Shown: in pieces, positions 1 through 8,020 of the stretch
Numbering within the stretch: the first letter of the stretch is position 1
How the letters are laid out: each line of letters starts with the position of its first letter
The notes under the pieces: generated by a model
Told to the model about the DNA's origin: nothing
The model's database searches: none
The model's input: the letters and a program-made list of their open reading frames with translations, nothing else
Made by a program: the position numbers and the translations under genes
Origin: Bifidobacterium cebidarum
GTDB lineage: Bacteria > Actinomycetota > Actinomycetes > Actinomycetales > Bifidobacteriaceae
Reading direction: 5' to 3'
NCBI RefSeq assembly: GCF_009193305.1
Contig: NZ_WBVS01000007.1
Location: 62,001-126,000, forward strand
Length of the DNA stretch: 64,000 bases

Positions 1-11
1 TTTACTAAGAA

Positions 12-27
12 TTGTTAGCGCTCACGG
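12..27. promoter_or_regulatory. LacI-family-like operator
   Basis: The sequence TTGTTAGCGCTCACGG has the A-GCGC-T centre typical of LacI/GalR-family operators. It lies about 100 bp upstream of the aldo/keto reductase start, a sensible operator position. No LacI gene is in the window, so the regulator is unknown. A short hairpin (TCACGG/CCGTGA) follows at 22-39. The assignment rests on motif resemblance only. Confidence 0.4.
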
Positions 28-122
28 ACATACCGTGATGTTATCGATAAACAGCTTGTGTGTTACGGAAACCATGCACGGTGTCCCCGCGGCGCACGAC
101 ATGCGAACACGAAGGAGCAACA

Positions 123-1100
123 ATGAAGTATCGCAGCGTTGGCAAGTCCGGTCTGAAGATCAGCGAAGTCGCCTTGGGCAGCTGGGTCACCGATCTCAAG
201 GGCACCGCAGCCGAGGATGTGGCCAAGCAAACCGTGAAACTGGCGTACGACAACGGCATCAACTTCTACGATTGCGCCGACGCTTACTCAGGCGGTGCAG
301 CGGAGCGCTTCCTCGGCGAAGTGCTGAAGGAGTACCCGCGCAAGGAACTGGTGATCTCCAGCAAGGTCTTCTTCCCCACCGGCGAAGGCGTGAACGATCG
401 CGGCCTGTCCCGCAAGCACATCTTCGAGAGCATCGACCAGACGCTGAAGAACATGCAGCTTGACTATCTGGACATGTACTTCTGCCATCGTTTTGACGAG
501 ACCACCGACCTGACCGAGACCCTGCGCGCCATGAGCGATCTGGTGGGCCAGGGCAAGGTTCTCTACTATGGCGTTTCCGAGGAATGGGGCTCCGCCCGTC
601 TGGAAGAAGCCCAGCGCATCATCGACCGCTACAACCTGTACCCGATCACCGTGGTGCAGCCGCAGTACAACCTGAACGACCGCTACATCGAGCATGAAAT
701 CATGGGTACCTGCCGTAAGCTCGGCATCGGCATCACCACGTTCTCCCCGCTGGCCCAGGGCCTGCTGACCGGCAAGTACCGCAAGGGCCAGCCGCTGCCG
801 GCAGGATCCCGCGCCACCTGGCAGTCCGACCATCAGATCAACGACCTGCTGACCGACGAGAACCTCGACAAGGTCGAGCAGCTGCGCAAGGTCGCCGACG
901 AGCTCGGCACGAACCTGCCGATTCTGTCGATGGCCTGGATTCTGCAGCATCCGGAAATCAGCTGCGTCATCGCCGGCGCCTCCAAGCCGAGCCAGCTGGA
1001 GAACAACATCAAGGCTTCCGGCTTCGAGATTCCGGCTGATGCCATGGCTGAAATCGACAAGATCACTGGCTTCCACCGCTTCGAGCGTCACGTGGGCTGA
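123..1100 (+). CDS. aldo/keto reductase (K+ channel beta-subunit-like)
   Basis: NAD(P)H-dependent oxidoreductase of the aldo/keto reductase superfamily, a cytoplasmic TIM-barrel of 325 aa. The ATG at 123 is chosen because AAGGAG lies 6 nt upstream; an in-frame start at 60 would add an unconserved tail. The catalytic tetrad is visible as Asp50 and Tyr55 (in FYDCADAY), Lys81 (VISSKVF) and His122 (YFCHRFD). The overall sequence resembles the voltage-gated potassium channel beta-subunit/YghZ branch more than sugar reductases of the AKR1 type. The natural substrate cannot be read from sequence; small aldehydes or methylglyoxal are typical for the branch. It is monocistronic, followed by a strong intrinsic terminator. 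A LacI-type operator upstream hints at sugar-linked control. Confidence 0.9.
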   Translation: MKYRSVGKSGLKISEVALGSWVTDLKGTAAEDVAKQTVKLAYDNGINFYDCADAYSGGAAERFLGEVLKEYPRKELVISSKVFFPTGEGVNDRGLSRKHIFESIDQTLKNMQLDYLDMYFCHRFDETTDLTETLRAMSDLVGQGKVLYYGVSEEWGSARLEEAQRIIDRYNLYPITVVQPQYNLNDRYIEHEIMGTCRKLGIGITTFSPLAQGLLTGKYRKGQPLPAGSRATWQSDHQINDLLTDENLDKVEQLRKVADELGTNLPILSMAWILQHPEISCVIAGASKPSQLENNIKASGFEIPADAMAEIDKITGFHRFERHVG

Positions 1101-1113
1101 TAGCCTGCATGCA

Positions 1114-1332
1114 TTACGCGCCGAAATCGCTGTCGCCTTGGGCCTCCGCCTTGGCGATGGCGATTTCGGCGTTTTTTGCTGTGCGCTCAAGCACCTGCTC
1201 ATAGCCGGTCAATGCGGCGAACGGCATGAACTGGGCGGCACGCTTGCTCCGCGGCATTCGCGGATGCTTGTGTGACACATGGCGCGGCAAACCAATGATG
1301 TCGTCATATTCATGGGCTTCCCGCAACGTCAT
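1114..1332 (-). CDS. YolD-like small protein paired with Y-family polymerase
   Basis: A 72-aa protein whose conserved core (EYDDIIGLPRHVS, then RAAQFMPFAALTGYE) matches the YolD-like family. In Firmicutes and related bacteria, members usually sit beside UvrX/UmuC-type polymerases and are proposed to act as their UmuD-like partner. Its start codon overlaps the stop of the polymerase gene by 4 bp (1329-1332), so the two are translationally coupled and share the upstream LexA box. The C-terminal Ala/Glu-rich tail is encoded across the terminator hairpin of the convergent gene. Its biochemical role is not established; involvement in SOS translesion synthesis is inferred from linkage. Confidence 0.75.
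   Translation of the reverse strand: MTLREAHEYDDIIGLPRHVSHKHPRMPRSKRAAQFMPFAALTGYEQVLERTAKNAEIAIAKAEAQGDSDFGA
1119..1177 (+). terminator. intrinsic terminator of the aldo/keto reductase
   Basis: Arms CGCCGAAATCGC (1119-1130) and GCGATTTCGGCG (1160-1171) pair perfectly. Further inner pairing involves GTCGCC and GGCGAT, and six T residues follow (1172-1177). The hairpin lies inside the last codons of the convergent YolD-like gene. Confidence 0.9.
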
Positions 1333-2960
1333 GCCCTATGCCCTCCTATCTGAGCATTACGCTCCAAACCAGTGGCCCCTTTTTCCATATTCATGGCCTT
1401 GACGACCGCGTTCTTGCCGAATCGTTGTTTGATATTGAGCAGCGTTTGCTCAATGGTCTCGTCAGCCTCAGTCCGATCATCCGCATCAGCACCGACCCGC
1501 GCCGACATTATGGCATCGATTCCTCGGCAATGCCCCGACTCCGCATTGGTTCCAACACCCAATCCCATTTGTTCGAACAAATCAAGCTGCTCGTACCGCT
1601 TGCCCGCCGCTAGTTCTGCCGGCGTGGCTATGTCATCGGCAACCACCGTCAAACGCCGTACCAATAGCCGTCGATCCGCAATGCGCTCGAACAGCATCGC
1701 CATTGCTTTTCGAATACGTTCGGCGGATGCGGTGTAATCGCCTAATCCGATAGAGCCCACCGCGGGCTTAGGCACTTTACGCCCGTAATGGTCATAGGCC
1801 ACCGGCCCTCGATATTCCTTCGCAGCCCGCTTCGCCAATACACGCATAACACAATCTTCACAATCATCAAGCTTCGAAGCGTCAAGGCTGCCGATGTCAT
1901 ACCCCACAACCAGTGTGAGACGATTCGTCTTCACACCTTTATCCACCAAATCAAGCGCGAGCGCGTCCGCCATCTCCTTGGTGATCAATCTTGCCGTATG
2001 CCACACCGCCGGACCGGTGAGCACCTGACCGATGCTAGTGCTGTGCGCCTCCGGCTCATAGTCCTTGATATCCGCAATCGTGCACGGCTCCCAACCCCAC
2101 GCATGATCGATGAGCAGCTCCGCGTTCACACCGAACATGCGGTACAGCAGATCCTCGTTGTAATAATCCGAAGCACGCCCCAACGAACATCGAGCAATAT
2201 CGCCCATAGTCAGCAGCCCGATTTTTTCGAGTTTGCGCGCATAGCCACGACCCACTCGCCAAAAATCCTTCAACGGCCTATGCCCCCACAGCAATCTCCG
2301 GTATGACATTTCATCGAGCTCGGCCACACGCACACCGTCCTTATCGGCGGGCATATGCTTGGCAACGATGTCCATCGCCACTTTGGCCAAGTACATATTG
2401 GTGCCGATGCCAGCCGTGGCCGTGATGCCGGTTTCAGCGAGAATGTCCCGCACGATGGTCATGGCCATCTCATGCGGCGTCATACGCAGCGCACGCAGAT
2501 ATGACGTGGCATCGATGAACACCTCATCTATCGAGTAGACGTGAATGTCCTCAGGCGCGGCATATTTCAGGTAGATGCCGTAAATGCGCCCACTCACCTC
2601 CAGATAATGCGCCATGCGCGGCGGCGCAATCACCATAGTGGCCTTAAGCCTCGGATCCGCGGCCAGTTCGCGGGCATAATAGGACTCACCCATCAGCCGT
2701 CCGCCCGGAGCATGAACCGCGCGCTCCATATTGACCTGAGCCAGCCGCTGCCTCGCCTCAAATAAACGAGGCCTGCCGGGAATGCCGTACGCTTTCAGCG
2801 ATGGAGACACAGCCAGGCAAATGGTCTTATCCGTGCGAGTCTCGTCCGCCACCACTAGATGAGTGGTCAACGGGTCAAGCTTTCGCGCCGCGCATTCCAC
2901 GGAGGCGTAAAAGGATTTCAAATCAATGGCCAGATACACGCGGCCACGCTGATTATCCAA
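1329..2960 (-). CDS. Y-family DNA polymerase (UmuC/UvrX-like)
   Basis: Translesion DNA polymerase of 543 aa. The palm motifs are plain: Asp13 in AIDLKSFYASVE, and Asp145-Glu146 in YSIDEVFID, which together bind the catalytic metals. The little-finger/UmuC C-terminal region follows (about 255-400). A long tail (about 440-543) exceeds DinB length and resembles UvrX/ImpB-MucB-SamB proteins. The first gene of a two-gene cassette with the YolD-like protein. A LexA-type palindrome lies 48-62 bp upstream, so induction after DNA damage is expected. It diverges from purF. It is more likely an accessory polymerase than the housekeeping Pol IV, judging by the partner gene. Confidence 0.9.
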   Translation of the reverse strand: MDNQRGRVYLAIDLKSFYASVECAARKLDPLTTHLVVADETRTDKTICLAVSPSLKAYGIPGRPRLFEARQRLAQVNMERAVHAPGGRLMGESYYARELAADPRLKATMVIAPPRMAHYLEVSGRIYGIYLKYAAPEDIHVYSIDEVFIDATSYLRALRMTPHEMAMTIVRDILAETGITATAGIGTNMYLAKVAMDIVAKHMPADKDGVRVAELDEMSYRRLLWGHRPLKDFWRVGRGYARKLEKIGLLTMGDIARCSLGRASDYYNEDLLYRMFGVNAELLIDHAWGWEPCTIADIKDYEPEAHSTSIGQVLTGPAVWHTARLITKEMADALALDLVDKGVKTNRLTLVVGYDIGSLDASKLDDCEDCVMRVLAKRAAKEYRGPVAYDHYGRKVPKPAVGSIGLGDYTASAERIRKAMAMLFERIADRRLLVRRLTVVADDIATPAELAAGKRYEQLDLFEQMGLGVGTNAESGHCRGIDAIMSARVGADADDRTEADETIEQTLLNIKQRFGKNAVVKAMNMEKGATGLERNAQIGGHRA

Positions 2961-3007
2961 TCAATACCTCCCTTCGGCAATAACATTACCCATTATAGCA
3001 AAATAAT

Positions 3008-3021
3008 CGAACATTTGTTCG
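3008..3021. promoter_or_regulatory. LexA (SOS) box
   Basis: CGAACATTTGTTCG fits the Gram-positive/actinobacterial LexA operator pattern CGAAC-N4-GTTCG, with perfect dyad arms extended by one T/A pair on each side (3007-3022). It sits just upstream of the Y-family polymerase, the expected target. purF, reading the other way, starts 115 bp away and is probably independent. Confidence 0.85.
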
Positions 3022-3136
3022 AGAACCTGCAATGAATGGCCCCCAATAAGAAACGTGCGCGGAAACACGATGATGTAGCCGCCGATTGGTAGGGTTAACA
3101 GGTAGTGAATCCCCCTGCTTGAAAAGGAGCTTTGGC

Positions 3137-4648
3137 TTGTCGGCTGAACTCGAAGACATTCATGAGGAATGTGGCATCTTCGGCGTATGGGGCCATCCCG
3201 ACGCCGCCCGACTCACCTATTTCGGTCTGCACGCGCTGCAACATCGCGGCCAGGAAGGCGCCGGCATCGTCTCCAACGACAACGGCCATCTCATCGGCCA
3301 CCGCGGACTCGGTCTGCTCACCCAAGTGTTCAGCGACGAGCGTGAAATCGAACGGCTGAAGGGCAACCGCGCCATCGGACATGTACGCTACGCCACGGCC
3401 GGTTCCGGCACCACGGACAACATCCAGCCGTTCATCTTCCGTTTCCATGACGGCGATGTGGCGCTGTGCCACAATGGCAATCTGACGAATTGCCCGTCGC
3501 TGCGCCGCAAGCTGGAAGACGAAGGCGCGATCTTCCACTCGAACTCCGACACCGAAGTGCTCATGCACCTGATCCGCCGCTCCCTGCAGCGCACCTTCAT
3601 GGACAAGCTCAAGGAAGCCCTGAACACGGTGCACGGCGGCTTCGCCTACCTGCTCATGACCGAAGACGCCATGATCGGCGCCCTCGACCCGAACGGCTTC
3701 CGCCCGCTCTCCCTCGGCAAGATGAAGAACGGCGCCTATGTGCTCGCCTCCGAAACCTGCGCCCTGGACGTGGTCGGTGCCGAACTGGTGCGCAACATCC
3801 GCCCGGGTGAAATCGTGGTGGTCAGCGACCACGGCTACAAGATCATCCAGTACACCAACAACACCCAGCTGGCCATCTGCTCGATGGAATACATCTACTT
3901 CGCACGCCCGGACTCCGATATCTACGGTGTCAACGTGCATTCCGCCCGCAAGCGCATGGGCGCTCGCCTTGCCGCGGAGTCCCCGGTGGATGCCGATATG
4001 GTCATCGGCGTGCCGAACTCCTCGCTTTCCGCAGCATCCGGCTATGCGGAGGCCGCCGGCCTGCCCAACGAGATGGGTCTGATCAAGAACCAGTACGTGG
4101 CCCGCACCTTCATCCAGCCCACGCAGGAGCTGCGCGAGCAGGGCGTACGCATGAAGCTTTCCGCCGTGCGCGGTGTGGTCAAAGGCAAGCGCGTCATCGT
4201 CATCGACGATTCCATCGTGCGAGGCACCACCTCCAAGCGCATCGTGCAGCTGCTCAAGGAAGCCGGCGCCGCCGAAGTGCATATGCGCATCAGCTCCCCG
4301 CCACTCAAGTACCCCTGCTTCTACGGCATCGATATCTCCACCACTAAGGAGCTGATCGCCGCCAAGATGAGCGTGGATGAAATCCGCGACTACATCGGCG
4401 CCGACTCCCTGGCCTACCTCTCCCTCGACGGCCTGGTGGAATCCATCGGTCTGAACGCCGATGCCCCATACGGTGGTCTGTGCGTGGCCTACTTCAACGG
4501 CGACTACCCCACCGCCCTCGATGACTACGAGGCCGACTTCCTGAAGTCCCTCACCCCCGAGGACCGTGTCCGCCTGCCCGAATTCGCACTGTACAAGAGC
4601 AAGTACATCGGCAACGAATACAACACCGTGCAGCCGGAAAACGACTGA
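3137..4648 (+). CDS. purF: amidophosphoribosyltransferase
   Basis: Catalyses the committed step of purine synthesis, PRPP plus glutamine to phosphoribosylamine. A TTG start at 3137 is chosen: AAGGAG lies 7 nt upstream, and it places the catalytic Cys at residue 12 (EECGIFG) after an 11-residue propeptide that is normally removed in this family. An upstream in-frame TTG at 3086 has no good ribosome site. The N-terminal Ntn-glutaminase domain contains the HRGQEGAG and CHNGNL motifs. The C-terminal phosphoribosyltransferase domain carries the PRPP loop [13 protein letters not shown]. Length 503 aa is normal. It is followed after 47 bp by purM and then purD, an apparent purine operon. Confidence 0.96.
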   Translation: MSAELEDIHEECGIFGVWGHPDAARLTYFGLHALQHRGQEGAGIVSNDNGHLIGHRGLGLLTQVFSDEREIERLKGNRAIGHVRYATAGSGTTDNIQPFIFRFHDGDVALCHNGNLTNCPSLRRKLEDEGAIFHSNSDTEVLMHLIRRSLQRTFMDKLKEALNTVHGGFAYLLMTEDAMIGALDPNGFRPLSLGKMKNGAYVLASETCALDVVGAELVRNIRPGEIVVVSDHGYKIIQYTNNTQLAICSMEYIYFARPDSDIYGVNVHSARKRMGARLAAESPVDADMVIGVPNSSLSAASGYAEAAGLPNEMGLIKNQYVARTFIQPTQELREQGVRMKLSAVRGVVKGKRVIVIDDSIVRGTTSKRIVQLLKEAGAAEVHMRISSPPLKYPCFYGIDISTTKELIAAKMSVDEIRDYIGADSLAYLSLDGLVESIGLNADAPYGGLCVAYFNGDYPTALDDYEADFLKSLTPEDRVRLPEFALYKSKYIGNEYNTVQPEND

Positions 4649-4695
4649 AGCAATACAAGCCCAAGCCCAAATACGTAAATAAGAAAGGCCATTTC

Positions 4696-5733
4696 ATGCC
4701 AAAAGCATATGAGAACGCCGGCGTAAGCGTCGAAGCCGGATACGAAGTCGTCAAGCGCATCAAGTCCCACGTGGCGCGCACCAACCGTCCCGGCGTGGTG
4801 GGCGGCATCGGCGGCTTCGGCGGTCTGTTCGACCTGGCTTCCCTGGGTTATAAGGAACCGGTGCTGATCTCCGGCACCGACGGCGTGGGCACCAAGCTTA
4901 TGGTGGCCAAGATGGTCGGCAAGCACAACACCATCGGCATCGACTGCGTGGCGATGTGCGTCAACGACATCGCCGCCCAGGGCGCCGAACCACTGTTCTT
5001 CCTCGATTACATCGCCTGCGGTAAGAACGATCCGGCTCTGCTCGAGCAGGTCGTGGCCGGCGTGGCCGACGGCTGCGTCGAAGCAGGATCCGCGCTGGTT
5101 GGCGGCGAAACCGCCGAAATGCCGGGCATGTATGACGAAGACGAGTACGATCTGGCTGGCTTCTCCGTGGGCGTGGCCGAAAAGTCCGCCATCGTAGACG
5201 GCTCCACCATCACCGAAGGCGACACGCTGATCGGTCTTCCTTCCACCGGCGTGCACTCCAACGGCTTCTCCCTGGTGCGCAAGGCCCTCTTCGAGCAGGC
5301 CGGCTACACCGTGGATACCGAACTGGATGAGCTCGGCGGCGCCAAGCTCGGCGACGTACTGCTGACCCCGACCAAGATCTACGTCAAGGCGCTCTCCCCG
5401 CTGTTCAAGGCAGGAGTGGTCAAGGGCGTCGCCCACATCACCGGCGGTGGCTTCATCGAGAACGTGCCGCGCATGATTCCGGACGGTCTTGCCGCTGAAA
5501 TCAACCTCGGCTCCTGGCCTGTGCTGCCGATCTTCAACGTGCTGGAGAAGGCCGGCGAGATCGACCACAAGGAGATGTACAACATCTTCAACATGGGCAT
5601 CGGCATGGTGCTGGCCGTTCCGGCAGAGCGCGCCGAAGAGACCCTGAAGCTGCTTGAATCCAACGGTGAAACCGGCTATGTGATCGGCCAGATCACCAAG
5701 GACACCGACGGATCTCAGATCACGCTTAAGTAA
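4696..5733 (+). CDS. purM: phosphoribosylformylglycinamidine cyclo-ligase (AIR synthetase)
   Basis: ATP-dependent ring closure of FGAM to aminoimidazole ribonucleotide, the fifth step of IMP synthesis. The 345-aa protein has the AIRS fold. An ATP/phosphate-binding motif GTDGVGTKL lies near residue 60, followed by [15 protein letters not shown] and [12 protein letters not shown]. The C-terminal half contains [21 protein letters not shown] precedes the ATG. It sits between purF and purD, with a hairpin just after its stop. Confidence 0.96.
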   Translation: MPKAYENAGVSVEAGYEVVKRIKSHVARTNRPGVVGGIGGFGGLFDLASLGYKEPVLISGTDGVGTKLMVAKMVGKHNTIGIDCVAMCVNDIAAQGAEPLFFLDYIACGKNDPALLEQVVAGVADGCVEAGSALVGGETAEMPGMYDEDEYDLAGFSVGVAEKSAIVDGSTITEGDTLIGLPSTGVHSNGFSLVRKALFEQAGYTVDTELDELGGAKLGDVLLTPTKIYVKALSPLFKAGVVKGVAHITGGGFIENVPRMIPDGLAAEINLGSWPVLPIFNVLEKAGEIDHKEMYNIFNMGIGMVLAVPAERAEETLKLLESNGETGYVIGQITKDTDGSQITLK

Positions 5734-5751
5734 CGTTTAGCAAGTCGTATC

Positions 5752-5779
5752 TTGGCTCCCCTTGTTGAAGGGGAGCCAA
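5752..5779 (+). terminator. hairpin between purM and purD
   Basis: A perfect 12-bp stem (TTGGCTCCCCTT with AAGGGGAGCCAA, loop GTTG) fills the 65-bp gap between purM and purD and ends 19 bp before the purD ATG. There is no T-tract, so it may be a partial terminator, an RNA-stability element or a translational barrier for purD rather than a full stop. Confidence 0.6.
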
Positions 5780-5798
5780 CTCATTGGAAAGGACAATC

Positions 5799-7067
5799 AT
5801 GAGTCAGAAAGTTCTCGTCATCGGCTCCGGTGCACGCGAGCACACCATTGCGTACACGCTGCTCAAGTCCCCCAGCGTTGACGAAGTCACCGTGGCTCCG
5901 GGCAACCCCGGCATGGCCAAGGACGGCATCCACATCACGCAGCTGAGCCAGTCCAACCATGCCGCACTCATCGATTTCGTGCAGCAGAACGGTTACGACT
6001 GGGTTTTCGTCGGTCCGGAAGTGCCGCTGATCGAAGGCATTGTGGATGATTTCGCCGCTGCCGGCATCAAGGCGTTCGGCCCAAACAAGGCCGCTGCCCA
6101 AATCGAGGGCTCCAAGGACTTCGCCAAGCAGCTCATGGAGCGCCACAACATCCCCACCGCCAAGTACCAGACCTTCAGCGATCTGGAACTCGCCAAGGAC
6201 TATGTGAACGAGCATGGCGCTCCGATTGTCATCAAGGCTGACGGTCTGGCCGCCGGCAAGGGCGTGACCGTGGCCATGGACCTGCACATCGCCATCCGTG
6301 CGCTCGAAGACATCTTCGTAGACCACCGTTTCGGTTCCGCCGGCGCCAAGGTCGTTATCGAGGACTTCCTCGAGGGCCAGGAATTCTCCCTGATGAGCTT
6401 CGTCAACGGCACCGAATTCTGGCCGATGCCCATCTCCCAGGATCACAAGCGCGCCTACGACGGTGACGAAGGCCCGAACACCGGCGGTATGGGCGCCTAC
6501 AGCCCGGTCCCCCAGATTCCGCAGTCCGTGGTCGAGGAAGCCATCGAAAAGATCGTGCGCCCCACCGTCGAAGGTATGGCCGAGGAAGGCACCCCGTTCA
6601 CCGGCATCCTCTATGCCGGTCTGATCGCCACCGCCGACGGCCCGAAAGTCATCGAGTTCAACGCCCGCTTCGGCGACCCGGAAACCGAGGTGGTGCTTCC
6701 GAAGCTCACGTCCGACTTCGGTGCCGGCATCAGCACCATTTTGAACAACGGCACCCCGGAATTCACGTGGGACGAGTCCAATGCCACCCTCGGCGTGGTA
6801 CTCGCCTCCAAGGGCTATCCGGAGAACGTCATCAAGGGTGCCCGCGTGCCCGAGATCGAAGTCGACGAGGATTCCCACGTCTATTACGCTGGTGTCGTCT
6901 CCGATGGCAAGGGCGGTCTCGTGGCCAACTCCGGCCGTGTGCTGCTCGTCGAAACCTCCGCCCCGGACATCAAGTCCGCGCAGGACAAGGTGTACGCAAT
7001 CATCGACAAGCTCGAACTTCGCGGCTTGTTCTATCGCCACGATATCGGCTTCAAAGCCTTGAAGTAG
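5799..7067 (+). CDS. purD: phosphoribosylamine--glycine ligase (GAR synthetase)
   Basis: Second enzyme of purine synthesis, joining glycine to phosphoribosylamine with ATP. The 422-aa protein starts MSQKVLVIGSGAREHTIAY, with the PurD N-terminal motif. The ATG at 5799 follows GGAAAGGA; the in-frame start 15 bp earlier is less suited. The ATP-grasp domain is evident (IVIKADGLAAGKGVTVA; EFNARFGDPETE), followed by the small C-terminal domain. PurF product feeds directly into PurD. A second strong hairpin separates it from the following secreted-protein gene. Confidence 0.96.
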   Translation: MSQKVLVIGSGAREHTIAYTLLKSPSVDEVTVAPGNPGMAKDGIHITQLSQSNHAALIDFVQQNGYDWVFVGPEVPLIEGIVDDFAAAGIKAFGPNKAAAQIEGSKDFAKQLMERHNIPTAKYQTFSDLELAKDYVNEHGAPIVIKADGLAAGKGVTVAMDLHIAIRALEDIFVDHRFGSAGAKVVIEDFLEGQEFSLMSFVNGTEFWPMPISQDHKRAYDGDEGPNTGGMGAYSPVPQIPQSVVEEAIEKIVRPTVEGMAEEGTPFTGILYAGLIATADGPKVIEFNARFGDPETEVVLPKLTSDFGAGISTILNNGTPEFTWDESNATLGVVLASKGYPENVIKGARVPEIEVDEDSHVYYAGVVSDGKGGLVANSGRVLLVETSAPDIKSAQDKVYAIIDKLELRGLFYRHDIGFKALK

Positions 7068-7142
7068 CAAAAGCAGCACATCTGCTGCGTTGCAGTCTCG
7101 TCGACGTGCTTTCGCACACCTCCCGCGGCGCGGCAATATATG

Positions 7143-7185
7143 CTTTGCCCCTGTACCTGTAAATAAGTTAGGTACAGGGGCAAAG
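7143..7185 (+). terminator. strong hairpin downstream of purD
   Basis: A perfect 16-bp inverted repeat (CTTTGCCCCTGTACCT and its complement at 7170-7185) has an 11-nt A+T-rich loop. It lies about 75 bp after purD and 43 bp before the next ATG. No long T-run follows. It is probably the end of the pur operon or a processing site. Confidence 0.65.
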
Positions 7186-7228
7186 CTATAGTTAGTGACA
7201 GTTTGTCCGGAAGGAATCACCGTACTTT

Positions 7229-7951
7229 ATGTTGAATAACAATCACGCCGGCAAGTTTGCCGCTGCTGCCGCCTGCATCGCGGCTCTCGCTCTTCCGATG
7301 GGCATTGTCCCCATGGCCACCGCTGCGGAAGCCGCTTCCGGTCCCGTGGCTTCCTCCCGCGCATTTCCTGCGGTCAAGACCACTCGCCACATCGCCGTCG
7401 GCGTGGAATCCACTTCCACTGACGCCTCTGGCGATTGGGGTGACGTTGAATCCCTGAACGTACCGCAAACCAAGTCCCAAGCGGAAAAGGATGCGGAAGC
7501 CAAGGCAAAGGCCGAGTCTGAAGCTCAGGCTGCGGCATCTGCAGCTGCAAGCCGTAACGCCGCACGTAGCTCTATCAGCACCGGCACCTCCTCCTCCGCT
7601 ACGGCAGACGCTCCGGTTTCCGGCAGCGCTTCCGATTTGGTGGCTTATGCGCTGCAGTTCCAGGGTGCTCCTTATGTGTACGGTGGCACCACGCCCAGCG
7701 GTTGGGATTGCTCCGGCTTCACCTCCTATGTATTCGCTCACTTCGGCATCACCCTGCCGCGCATCGCCGCCAATCAGGGTTCAGCCGGTACACGAGTTTC
7801 GACTCCTCAAATTGGCGATTTGATGGTCAGCGCCACTCATACTGGCATCTACATCGGCAACGGCATGATGATTCACGCCATGAACCCGGCTCAGGGCACG
7901 CAGGTCACCCCGGTGATGAGCGGCATGACTTATTACCGTGTGCTGCAGTAA
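7229..7951 (+). CDS. secreted NlpC/P60 cell-wall peptidase
   Basis: A 240-aa exported protein. Residues 1-35 form a Sec signal peptide (short charged start, Ala/Leu core, cleavage near TAAEAA). Residues 80-110 are Ala/Lys/Glu-rich, probably a helical spacer, followed by a Ser/Thr linker. The C-terminal NlpC/P60 domain (about 133-240) has the catalytic Cys161 (GWDCSGFT), His204 (ATHTGIYIG) and a third polar residue, probably His216. Such enzymes cut D-gamma-glutamyl-diaminoacid or related links in peptidoglycan during wall remodelling. It is a single gene between hairpins. Confidence 0.88.
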   Translation: MLNNNHAGKFAAAAACIAALALPMGIVPMATAAEAASGPVASSRAFPAVKTTRHIAVGVESTSTDASGDWGDVESLNVPQTKSQAEKDAEAKAKAESEAQAAASAAASRNAARSSISTGTSSSATADAPVSGSASDLVAYALQFQGAPYVYGGTTPSGWDCSGFTSYVFAHFGITLPRIAANQGSAGTRVSTPQIGDLMVSATHTGIYIGNGMMIHAMNPAQGTQVTPVMSGMTYYRVLQ

Positions 7952-7969
7952 GCTTTATTAGGCATTAAG

Positions 7970-8004
7970 AAGGCTGGTCTTGATTCAATCAAGACCAGCC
8001 TTTT
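7970..8004 (+). terminator. intrinsic terminator after the NlpC/P60 gene
   Basis: Fifteen-bp perfect stem AAGGCTGGTCTTGAT / ATCAAGACCAGCCTT with a 3-nt loop, followed by TTTT. It also lies just beyond the stop of the convergent aldehyde dehydrogenase and can act for both strands. Confidence 0.9.
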
Positions 8005-8020
8005 GCATATGAAGTTCTTA

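Noticed and set aside
3095-7220. Long antisense frames opposite purF, purM and purD (395, 347 and 479 codons).
   Set aside because: They are composition shadows of well-recognised purine genes, with no conserved motifs or sensible ribosome sites.
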